Source: Sinohyriopsis cumingii (Eukaryota; Mollusca; Bivalvia; Unionida; Unionidae). From it: a DNA stretch of 64,000 nt. Below are positions 21,707-32,600 of the stretch, one piece after another. The stretch is taken from the NCBI GenBank assembly GCA_028554795.2, contig CM068828.1, positions 14,932,814-14,996,813 on the forward strand. Reading direction: 5' to 3'. Numbering within the stretch: the stretch's first letter is position 1; each line of letters begins with the position of its first letter. Below the pieces are notes generated by a model. That model did no database searches. It saw nothing but the letters and a program-made list of their open reading frames with translations, and was not told where the DNA came from. The translations under genes and the position numbers were made by a program.

Positions 21707-22255
21707 ATAATTCGCTGTCGTCTAAAATGACGTTCTAACAGTGATCAGTATCGACAACTGTGACGAGCCAGACCACTGCCCGCTATTAGGTATACGGTTA
21801 TGTATTTTTCTATCTCAGGTGCGATTTTGTTTTGTCGGTGATGGCACTCCAGCTAATTATTTCAACCGCTCATTTGCTGCTTGATTTTTTACTTTGCTGA
21901 CATTTGTTGACATCACTTCGGAGTTCGGCAGTTTTACTGGAATGCTAGCGCTGGAATACTTCACATTCTGCTGTGGTTTTCATCGTACTAATCGTGAGAG
22001 TCGGTCTTTGACCTCAGAAAATGCTTTAACAGCAAGCTTACCAACAGTGTCAATATCCTTCGATGGCTTTCATACCTAATTGTTTTTTATAGCTTTTGGG
22101 GCCATCCTTTTAAAAAAAACCTTGAACAACTTCGCCGAGTCCATCTTGTAGATCATTTTATGACAGTTAATCGTGAATTTATCACCCTGACTCTTACAGG
22201 TATTCGTTGGGCATTGTGTATAATCATGTTATTTTGTTATCGCCGATTTAATTGA

Positions 22256-22504
22256 TCACCCACTGCAGTACTCGTCGGTAATTTCGTCCATCAATGCCCG
22301 ATAGACTCCACTGTCCATGACGCCACCGGTAAATAAACGCTGACAAATATCAGCTGCCTCGTTGATAATTTTGTGGGAATCGTTGCCGGCGCGTCTTCCA
22401 CCAATCAGAATTTCTAGTCGATCAACATTAGCGAGGATGGTATTGGGACAAAGTTTATCTTGAATCACCGGCGATTCAACTATCATATTACGACCGCGTT
22501 TCAA
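22256..22504 (-). pseudogene. Element C unknown protein fragment
   Basis: An 82-codon frame with VDRLEILIGGRRAGNDSHKI and a helical C-terminal part. It lies upstream of the capsid pseudogene on the same strand. Coding-like pieces continue to about 22700 and at 22800-23040, but in other frames. No function is recognised. Confidence 0.3.
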
Positions 22505-22969
22505 ACGATGTCGATCGCGAGGCCACTTTCAGTTGCTCCTTCAGGTGGTTCTTCTTCCTCTACACGAGGCGGTCTAAATTGTGATCTTTTGGGTAATAAT
22601 ATATCTACAAATAATGGCTTTTTAGCAGCTCCCTTCACTCGTTTCTGAAATTCTTCAAACAAAGGCTTATATTTCCCTGCGATTTGATTTTTTAATATAA
22701 TGTTTTAGAAACAAAAAAGAAACCCACTTTGATTATGGAACATCAGAGGTGATTGGATCTAATAGTTCACGACGAATTTGATATCCTACTGCATCAACCG
22801 CTACAGGGCCTTTTAAGAAGTATCATAAAACCTTCAGTGGTAAATTTGGAGTGGTTTTTGACTCATTCTGGTTTGGGTTCAACAAGATCCCTTATATCAC
22901 CAATCTCAGCACGGGCTTGTTCTATACCCTTTTTTGCTCGCTGTATTTCTTGTCGTAACTGTAGTTTAG

Positions 22970-23720
22970 CAGTAGCTATCCCAGGTGGAAGCTCTTTGCG
23001 AATCTTCTTGGCTTGTTTAGTTCTTTTTGCTATTTTTTTTCGGTTGAATTAGCTGTTTGTTCGGTTGATTTTTGTTTGTTTTAACAACGGAAGAAAGATC
23101 TTTAGTGTCCTTTGTGACTGGTTTAAATAACTGTTATGTAACCTCTCTAAATTCAACACGAGGATCTTGGCGTTGTTCTGCTGATGTTTTACAGAATCAC
23201 TGCCTGTAAAATACTTCTTAATTACATCAAGTCGTTGTCGAGCCGTTGGAGTTTCAATAGTATGCGCAGAATCACTCATTATTATTATTACAACAACGAT
23301 TTAATTACAGATTACTAAGTAGAAGATACACAAGAGTTTCTGTGTACCCGATAACCTCTATTGCTAGCTGTATTTCTTGCCGTAATTGTGGTTGAGCAGC
23401 AGCTATTCAGCTGGACGTTCATTTTTAGTTCTTTTGCTATTTCTTCGGTTGATTTAGTTGTTTTGTTCCAAAGAAAAGAAGGTCTTTAGAGGCTTTTTGA
23501 CTGTTTAAGAAACTGTTCTGCACTCTCTTTAAATTTCACATAAGCATTCTGGCGTTGCTGCAGCTGTTGCTTGACAGAATCACGAACTGGAAGATACTTA
23601 TTGTATCCAGTCGCTGTCGAGCTAATCTAGCCGTAGAAGATTCCATAGTAAGCGCAGAATCACTCATTATTATTATTATTACAATAACGATTTAATTACA
23701 GATTACTAAGTCAGAAGATA
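22970..23720 (-). repeat. Tandem duplication of an element C gene start
   Basis: About 22970-23340 and 23365-23720 are diverged direct copies. Both end, on the plus strand, in AATCACTCATTATTATTATT and then GATTTAATTACAGATTACTAAGT. The first copy holds a 76-codon minus-strand frame starting at 23279 (MSDSAHTIE). The second copy has the same start region at about 23667 but is disrupted. Confidence 0.6.
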
Positions 23721-23817
23721 TACAAGGGTTTACTGCATCACAGTAACGTAATGTAATTTTTTTTTCAAATACTATACATTACCTGATCTCAATTTGAATC
23801 ACAGATTGGACATTACT

Positions 23818-23833
23818 GCGGTCACGTGACCGC
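23818..23833. repeat. Perfect 16-bp palindrome with E-box
   Basis: GCGGTCACGTGACCGC is fully self-complementary and centred on CACGTG. It lies between the end of element C and a SINE fragment. Confidence 0.7.
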
Positions 23834-23857
23834 GCTAAAAATACCTATGCGCGTAAT

Positions 23858-23968
23858 AACTAGCTAACTAGTAGCTGCCTCGCTCGGCACTCAGCATTAG
23901 GAGGTTAGTGTTAGAACTGGTCGGCCTGGTGTAAGTATAATGCAACTGGGTGGGACATCATGCTACAT
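23858..23968 (+). repeat. SINE family 1, body fragment
   Basis: TAGCTGCCTCGCTCGGCACT and the following 80 bases match, in opposite orientation, the body of the SINE at 40398-40646. The tRNA-like head is missing here. Confidence 0.75.
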
Positions 23969-23977
23969 GTTTCCTCT

Positions 23978-24535
23978 AGACGACTATATTGTATAATAAC
24001 ACAGCTATCATAAGATACTATATTGTATAATAACACAGCCATCATAAGATACTATATTGTATAATAACACAGCCATCATAAAATAATATATTGTATAATA
24101 ACACAGCCATCATAAGATACTATATTGTATAATAACACTGCCATCATAAGAGACTATATTGTATAATAACACAGCCATCATAAGAGACTATATTGTATAT
24201 TAACACAGCCATCAGAAGAAACTATATTGTATAATAACACAGCCATCATAAGAGACTATATTGTATAATAATAACACAGCCATCATAAGATACTATATTG
24301 TATAATAACACAACCATCATAAGAGACTATGTTGTATAATAACACAGCCATCATAACAGACTATATTGTATATTAACACAGCCATCATAAGAGACTATAG
24401 TGTATAATAACACAGTCATCATAAGAGACTATAGTGTATAATAACACAGCCATCATAAGAGACTATATTGTATAATAACACAGCCATCATAAGATACTAT
24501 ATTGTATAATAACACAGCCATCATAAGATATACAT
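23978..24535. repeat. 34-bp tandem array, about 16 copies
   Basis: The unit is ACTATATTGTATAATAACAC plus AGCCATCATAAGAT with single-base variants. It begins directly at the 3' end of the SINE fragment, suggesting expansion from its flank. Confidence 0.9.
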
Positions 24536-25084
24536 TACATATCTTAAAAATGAAAATCTTGAAACACTAATGTGTCAACTTTGTAAGAACGAATCAATTA
24601 TTCCGCTCCAATTCTTACTTATTCCTGAGGCAAAAATCATCAACAAGCTCAACTGCTTTCATTGTCCGTCCTATTTTCATCTTTTTTCCTTCTTTTACAG
24701 CATCTGTAAACGCAGTATTCCACACATATTACGAAGCTGGCTACCACTAGACCTTAGAAAAGAGATTAGGCAGTAGAGCATTTGCATTAATGACATATTG
24801 ATGATGTTTTTATAGAAGATAAGCTATATTACGAACTGAATTAGTCGTTTCCATGATTTATCAATACATATATATTTCATAATTTTATAAGACCTTCACA
24901 ATCATCATGAAGGAAATTTACTTTTTGTTATGATAATTATTTATGACAAAAGGGATCAGACATTGGTATGTACATAACAATGTAATTTACTTGTGGATAA
25001 TTTTCTTTTTAACCGTATGTGTCGTATTTTATGCTAATAATTGTCACGATCATAAAAATCTGACAAATAATCTACCTATGCAAC
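24536..25084. other. AT-rich spacer between two arrays
   Basis: Nothing supportable as a gene. It should contain or precede the intron into which the receptor's last visible exon leads, but no exon with a fourth membrane segment was found here. Confidence 0.4.
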
Positions 25085-26400
25085 AGATGTATGAGTCAGT
25101 CTGAACATTAAACAATTTACCTGTACAACAGAGGTATAAGTCACTCAGAACATCAAACAATTTACGTGTACAACAAAATTAGAAGACGCACTACACATCA
25201 AACAGTGTACCTGTACAATAGTGGTAGAAGGCAATCTGCACATATAACAATTTACCTATACAATAGAGGTAGAAGGCACTGTGCACATATAACAATTTAC
25301 CTATACACCAGAGGCAGAACGCACTCAGCACATATAACAATTTACCTATACAACAGAGGTAGAAGGCACTGTGCACATATAACAATTTAACTATACAATA
25401 GAGGTAGAAAGCACTCTGCACATCAAAATACGTACCAGTACAACAAAGGTAGAAGACGCACTACACATTAAAGAATGTACCTATACAACAGAGGTAGAAG
25501 GCACTCTGCACATATAACAATGTACCTATACAACAGAGGTAGAAGGCACTCTGCATATAACAATGTACCTATACAACAGAGGTAGAAGGCACTCTGCATA
25601 TAACAATGTACCTATACAACAGAGGCAGAACGCACTCAGCACATATAACAATTTACCTATACAACAGAGGTAGAAGGCACTGTGCACATATAACAATTTA
25701 ACTATACAATAGAGGTAGAAAGCACTCTGCACATCAAAATACGTACCAGTACAACAAAGGTAGAAGACGCACTACACATTAAAGAATGTACCTATACAAC
25801 AGAGGTAGAAGGCACTCTGCATATAACAATGTACCTATACAACAGAGGCAGAACGCACTCAGCACATATAACAGTTTACCTATACAACAGAGGTAGAAGG
25901 CACTGTGCACATATAACAATTTAACTATACAATAGAGGTAGAAAGCACTCTGCACATCAAAATACGTACCAGTACAACAAAGGTAGAAGACGCACTACAC
26001 ATTAAAGAATGTACCTATACAACAGAGGTAGAAGGCACTCTGCATATAACAATGTACCTATACAACAGAGGTAGAAGGCACTCTGCACATATAACAATGT
26101 ACCTATACAACAGAGGTAGAAGGCACTCTGCATATAACAATGTACCTATACAACAGAGGTAGAAGGCACTCTGCACATATAACAATGTACCTATACAACA
26201 GAGGTAGAAGGCACTCTGCACATATAACAATGTACCTATACAACAGAGGTAGAAGGCACTCTGCATATAACAATGTACCTATACAACAGAGGTAGAAGGC
26301 ACTCTGCACATATAACAATGTACCTATACAACAGAGGTAGAAGGCACTCTGCACATATAACAGTTTACCTATACAACAGAGGTAGAAGGCACTCTGCACA
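25085..26400 (-). repeat. Exon-derived 45-bp minisatellite, 30 units
   Basis: Thirty tandem units of 45 bp, with a 43-bp variant lacking CA. On the minus strand each unit reads GTG CAG AGT GCC TTC TAC CTC TGT TGT ATA G then GTACAT or GTAAAT. The first part is identical to the 3' end of receptor exon 26369-26520 and the second to its 5' splice site and the start of the intron. The array begins seamlessly at that exon. A five-unit higher-order block recurs around 25306, 25619 and 25844. Confidence 0.9.
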
Positions 26401-26520
26401 TCGATAATCTTGATTGGCTTTGCACTAGTTTGTGTCTCTTGTCCATCACATTCGCTGGCTTTAGACCACCACTTCTTCTGCCAGACGAGCAGCAAACCAG
26501 ATTCATCAATTTGGATGATT
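26369..26520 (-). CDS. Receptor exon, end of S2 into M4; source of minisatellite
   Basis: Acceptor GCATGAAG, donor GTAAAC at 26368. Encodes IIQIDESGLLLVWQKKWW, then SECDGQ and IIDVQSAFYLCCIG, the start of M4. Its last 31 bases and the donor are repeated in the adjacent 30-unit array. Confidence 0.8.
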
Positions 26521-29500
26521 CTTCATGCAATAAAACACAGAGATAGCATTAAGAACCAAGTAACTAATGCAAAGCAAACGGAATCCAAATAAATACTAAC
26601 ACTGAGAAAAATCTTTATAACTTTCATAATGGCTGGAAATAGTTATAAGACCTATTAAAAGTAAAATCCAGTTTTAAAAATTGTGTTTGTACACTCTTTC
26701 TTGCTCTTTAACATCCAACATATGGTAAATTTTGTCAGAAAACGGAACATGTCATTTCGCTACATAACAATTTGCAATTGCATCACATTTTCTAACATTT
26801 TAAATTCTCTCTCTCTCTCTCTCTCTCTCTCCAATGTGTTGTTGAGGTTGTTAAATATGCAAAGTGGTATGTCGAATAAATATCAGAACTCGGCGTATTG
26901 AATAAACAATGGAATGTACATTTAAGGAACACTTAATGGGCAGACTCAAACGTAATAGATATTAATATAAATTGCACTTGATAATGTGTTCGTTGAAGGT
27001 TATTGTATATAAAATCATCTGTACTTTAGGGCTGGTTTTACGGAAGCAACTTTAAAATGTCTCCAGAAGTTAAAACTGTAACTTTTTTAAGCTTCTTACA
27101 AACCTATTGTACAAGAAATTTGCTATTTATATATTTAAAATATAACGGTCATTTTATTTGAGCTACCTTTTGTGGAAAGCTGGAAAGGAATGGGATACAA
27201 ACTTCAAACATTAAGTATGTTAAAACTTTGATTTGAAAAATCATCGCAAGTTAAACCCGTATGACTTTGATTAATCAGTAGAGTTACTTACTTGTCAGAA
27301 AACAACTTTGTATATGGTGAATTGTTCGGGAGACCAACTGCGTTTCGAATAGGATGGAAATCTTTGATTTTGGCCAGTTCACAGTTCTCTGCCACCATGG
27401 CGTCAATGCCAGACTTGTCCCCAATCCAGGCATAGTTCCCACCAATAACTTTAGCAATATGTACACTGAGAACTGGTGAGAGTACGCTCGGATCCGTTGA
27501 ATTGAATTCCACTAATCCGGCCTGTACTTTCTTAAATTCTGGATTCACAGAGTCCTGAAAAGAAAGCAAAGAAAATGCAGTACGTGTATACAGTGACGAA
27601 ATTTTTTCAGGGTGGATTGATTCTCGGACAGTATATACATACAATGACGACAATTATAGACTGGTTCTCTGGCAATATGTACATACAATGACAAAAATCG
27701 TGTGTTGTGTATATCTAATTTGCATGATTTGTTATTTTTTATTATTTTATTTTTAATATATGCAATAGATAAGTGTATTTTGGACTTGACCTTGTCCAAA
27801 AATCAAGTTCATTTTCTACCTGACCTGAATTGTTGATTTTTTTAAATTCTGTACACAACTAACACACAGCTAAAATATTCTTTATCCATATGGGTTAACT
27901 ATTGAGATTATTATTTTTGCCGGAGTCAAGGACGTTGAGCTTATCATGTTCTGTATTATAATTATTTCACCTAGTAAACATTAGGGACTTTCTCAAAGGT
28001 TATTGACAATTGGCTAACAGGTTGATATGTGTGTTTAATCCTAATTGTGACCTGAGGTCAGGTAAAGGACTATATAATCTTGTTTTTCTAGCAATTATTC
28101 ATTCGTACTTTAAGATCTTAGCAGAATCAGTTGTATTATTGTTATGTCCAGAGGTTCATTTGAGCTAGAATTTTATTTATTTAAATTATGTATTCACAGG
28201 AAATACAAAATGCTCATAAAATAGCATTCTTGGAAATAAAAACTTGAACTTTTAGTAAAATTTCAAATCAGGATATATTCGTGGAATGTATTATTGTAAT
28301 CCAACAAAAGACTGTTGGCACATCTCCACTACACAGGAAACCACAGGAACATCAACATTTCCATCTTTAGACTTAATTTGAGTGTATTCAAAATTTTAAT
28401 CATTAGGACATGTGTATGTAAGTCTATTATTATTTGGAAAATTTATTCGCAATACCGTAAGTTCCTTTTTAACATTTTCTCAGTTTATTATAGAGAAATA
28501 AATAATTTGTTGATAAAAGCTTTTTACACAAAGGTTGTTGCATTTCTATTACTTGTGTTATGACCATAGGGTCGTAGTACATGTCGTGATGGATTTATTC
28601 TCAGGCAGTATGCGCATACAATAAAGAGAGTCACATATTGATTCTCAATGAGTATGGACATACAATGATGAAAAGTATGTCACGAAGGATTGATTCTCAG
28701 GCAGTATATACACATAATGACGAAAAGCGTGTCGTGATGGATTCATTCTTATGCAATATGGGCATAGAATGAGGAAAATCGTAAATTGATTCTTAGGTGG
28801 TATGTGCACGAAACTCAAGTCTCGACGGATTGATTCTCAGTTAGCGTATGTATAGAATGAAGAAAATCATGTCATGATGGATTGATTCTCAGTTAGTGTA
28901 TGTATAGAATGAAGAAAATCATGTCTCGACGGATTGATTCTCAGTTAGTGTATGTATAGAATGAAGAAAATCATGTCTCGACGGATTGATTCTCAGTTAG
29001 TGTATGTATAGAAGGAAGAAAATCATGTCTCGACGGATTGATTCTCAGTTAGTGTAAGTATAGAATGAAGAAAATCATGTCTCGACGGATTGATTCTCAG
29101 TCAGTGTATGTATAGAATGAAGAAAGTCATGTCATGATGGATTCTTTCTTTATATACTTTGTCTACTGCGATTGAATTTCGCAATAAACCCCACGTGATA
29201 GAATAAACTACTGGTTTTGCACCAAACTTGCCAAATAATGTGACATAGCCCAGCCAATGGATAGTTACTGAATCCTCCTAGAAACATCGAACCCCATCAG
29301 CCAACACAAAATTAAGCCATAGGCGCCATTTAAGTCTTATTACTAAGATTATTATTAATAATTGTCAACATACACGTAAGCATTTGTAGAGTCAATGCAA
29401 TATTATGCTTTTAAGAGATTCGGCTAACGTAGGCAAAATTAATTAAAGATATCATGTACAGTTTACAGACATGAATAAAAATTATAATGAATAAAAATTA

Positions 29501-29611
29501 TAAAAATTAGATAAAATCATACCAGGAGTTACAAAAAATATAGATATACATAGTAACAGTCTCGTAATTCAACAACGTACGCTGTCTTGTTTCTGGCCAC
29601 TATGTGGAGAT

Positions 29612-29665
<54 letters not shown>

Positions 29666-32600
29666 TAAAAAGATATCCTAACCTTCAACAAAGTTGACCA
29701 TATGGAACCTCCAAGCGTCCCCCAGCGCCATTCTGCTTTGTGCTCCACCATCTCGGCTAGAGTTTCGAACGGCAGACGATACTTGGTCACAGTAAGAAAT
29801 GCTGTAAGGTTCCCAGAGTAGGTTCCCATGACAACGATGGCAAAGAAACCCCAGAAACTAAGGAATGTTCGGCTTGTCATTGTACATGGCACAATTATAC
29901 CTCCTGAGAATACAATTATGTGTGCATAAATGGACATAAAGACAGAAAATGAGAAATATTGATATATGCGAAAGATATTCCAATTTTATTCTTTATACAG
30001 CTCAATGGTTTGATATGAATCTCAAAGTTTAGCAAAGCGGTAAATCCAAGCATTGTTCCTCCTACCTGTCGTAAACTTTTCCACTAACCCCGCCACCCAT
30101 CCCAATAATGTTAAGTTCAGTATTAGTGTACTGTACAATAAATTGTTCTGGGAGTAGCATCTGATGATGTGAAGAGTTTACATTTACCCCATATTGTAAG
30201 AGACGTGTATTCATGACTCCTAAGAAGATTCTTTGCTTGATCCATCCGGTCAGATCTGTTTTAATGGGTATGTTGTTATTTTGAAGATGTATCTCCGGTT
30301 TCGTGGTCTGGACTGCAAATCCTATCCAATACGATACGAATGATTTGCTTAAGGTTTGGGTAGCTCGTAAGCCACTTTTCACTACACCAATCTTATATAT
30401 AAAAACAATAGTGGCAGGTGGGCAGTAGAAGTTAGTCAAATTTTCTGTTTGACCCATACATATTCTTTTCGTGTTGAGCAGATGTGAAATTTTTTTATTT
30501 TGAGGTTTTTGTGTGCAGTTGGATTTCTTGCACTAAGGAAATCCCAAAGCCATAATATATCGGTATATGGATTGGATTGTCTCTCTGTAAGAAACTTTGC
30601 GAAGCATGTGAAGCCTAACTGTATGTGGTATGATAAAATTAATGCAAGTGGGTCTCGCCGCTGGGAGCCTCAAAGCAAGACTGGCAGAAATTTATTCTTC
30701 GTTTGTTGAGAGAATGGGAGCGAGGGAATGGTATATTACCAAAGTTTCGAATGTTGATAAATCCTTTCAAACATTTGCATGATTGGTAGATTTATACTGC
30801 TTTGTTTTATCCCTAACACCTGATAGGATATTAAACACACGTTCATTGTTTGAAAGTGAGATATACAACGGTACTGCAAGTACGATCATTACATTGACAA
30901 CTATAATTTCATTAAAGTACTTCAGGTGTCCCTGTATATTTGAATTAAGGGTACATTCTCCTCAATATTGCCTGAAGCACCTTGCAAAATCAATACTTGA
31001 CGCAGAGCAAATATTTCACGTACGTGATTGTAGTTTTCTAGTAAGAGCAGATAGATTAGTTGTCATCAATGTGAAAAGGCACGCACCTTTTGAAAGTAAG
31101 GTACCATATAGATACCAGATCGCGTTTTTATACTTGTCTAGTCTCCCATCTCTGCTGCCTTGATGAAAGGTGGAATCCCGTTGATGCTCGTGTTTGATGT
31201 GATAAGGGTTATACTTTTCGAGGGTTCGGAGAACAAGTGCCATCACAGGGACAGATGTAATTATCCCCACAAGGACTTCCCATCGGAAGGGGTCAATAAG
31301 TGTGAGCCATTTGTTTCTATTAGGGTCTGGCTTTTTAAGAATCACCGACGTGTAGTCATAGTAGAAAGCGTATGTGAAGTCCATTACTTCTTCGCGTTGT
31401 TTCTGTGCGGCCAAGGGTGCAACAACCATATCCACCTCCTGTAATAATACGTTTTAAATTAAAGAGCATATAAATTTGCTACGAGCTCTCTGATTTTGAA
31501 TTTGTAAATTTCGATCTATTTGTAAATTAACGGATAGTGGTTTGCTTACATTTTTATTGGGTTGTTTGATAGAATTCTAAAATGAAAAATATGTCAAAAG
31601 AATGCCTTAGAAATATAATTACAAGATGTTCCTACTTTCTTTTTTAACACATAATTTATACGCATGACATTAGTGTCCTTCATTAAGTCCCTCTGTAGTG
31701 ATATTTAAATTCCGAATTCTAATTGACGAATGTGGCCTTGGCAAGATACACCGTGTTCCTTATATATACATTCATACATGATGAAGTGATTCGAGGAGGA
31801 AAAATATCATAGCTGAAAGATATATGCATGTGTGTAATGGGATGTTTTGAGGAGGAGAAGAGAGGGAGGTAGAAAGCAGGAAAAATAAAATCAATTTTGC
31901 AATCAAGACAGAGAGAATCGAAATAATTTTATTTACAAAATTTATGTTAGAAGATCAATGAAGTGTGGTCGATCAATCACTGGAAGGGCAAAAGGTTCCT
32001 GGCGATAAGTTGTCGAAAGGATAACAGACGGGAATAGAAGCCATTACAGCTTGAAGGTTCTGTGTTGGTATTTTCTTTGTCGAATGACACGAATTATGTT
32101 AAGCAGTAGAGCAGAAATTAAAATGTCTGCAAACTTGCCTCCCTCTGAAGCTGTCCAACTAACCCAGCCCAAGAGCCATTTCCATTGTCTTCTCCCCACT
32201 TGCCATCGGCTGGCTCGGTGATGACATAGCTAGAAAGAATTGCAGACATCAATATAAGTCAAAACTTAAGATGTCAAACAAATGTAATGTCTGATATCTC
32301 TTCATAATGGCACGCTATGTGCTATTGGATTCGAATAAGCAGTAGAAACGTGTCCAAAATTATATAGGCTGTGAAAGAAATCGATTTTGACCATAGGCGG
32401 AGGAGGTATGAAGAGATTTTGGTTATTTCTGATACAACATGTAAAAGTTAACTGTGCCTAATTTCACATGACAAATATAATACTAAATGTTTTGATGGGT
32501 GATTGTACGAGGTAATGGTTACGTTAAAAAGAAATTAATTCCTGTTTTACTCTTGATGTGGTAAACTCTGTATGTGTCGCCGTCAGATTATCTCGTTGGA

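Larger units (their letters stand above)
16450..23760. mobile_element. Element C: decayed virus-like element of a second lineage
   Basis: A run of broken frames, mostly minus strand, carries a superfamily-1 helicase end, an adenain-like protease, a hydrophobic core-like protein and a probable double-jelly-roll capsid protein. This combination points to a Polinton/adintovirus-like integrated element. Nothing in it matches elements A or B at the nucleotide level, so it is a separate lineage. Terminal repeats were not found and the limits are estimates. Every gene has stops or frameshifts, so it is much older than element A. Confidence 0.6.

Noticed and set aside
24615..24703. C-terminal receptor exon
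   Set aside because: The phase fits and it ends in a stop, but it lacks the M4 membrane segment that must come here, and the acceptor is weak.
25166..26266. Separate repeat-protein genes within the 45-bp array
   Set aside because: These are frames of the exon-derived minisatellite. The only supported coding part is the receptor exon 26369-26520.
23978..26400. CRISPR array
   Set aside because: Units are contiguous with no unique spacers, and the context is eukaryotic; these are minisatellites.
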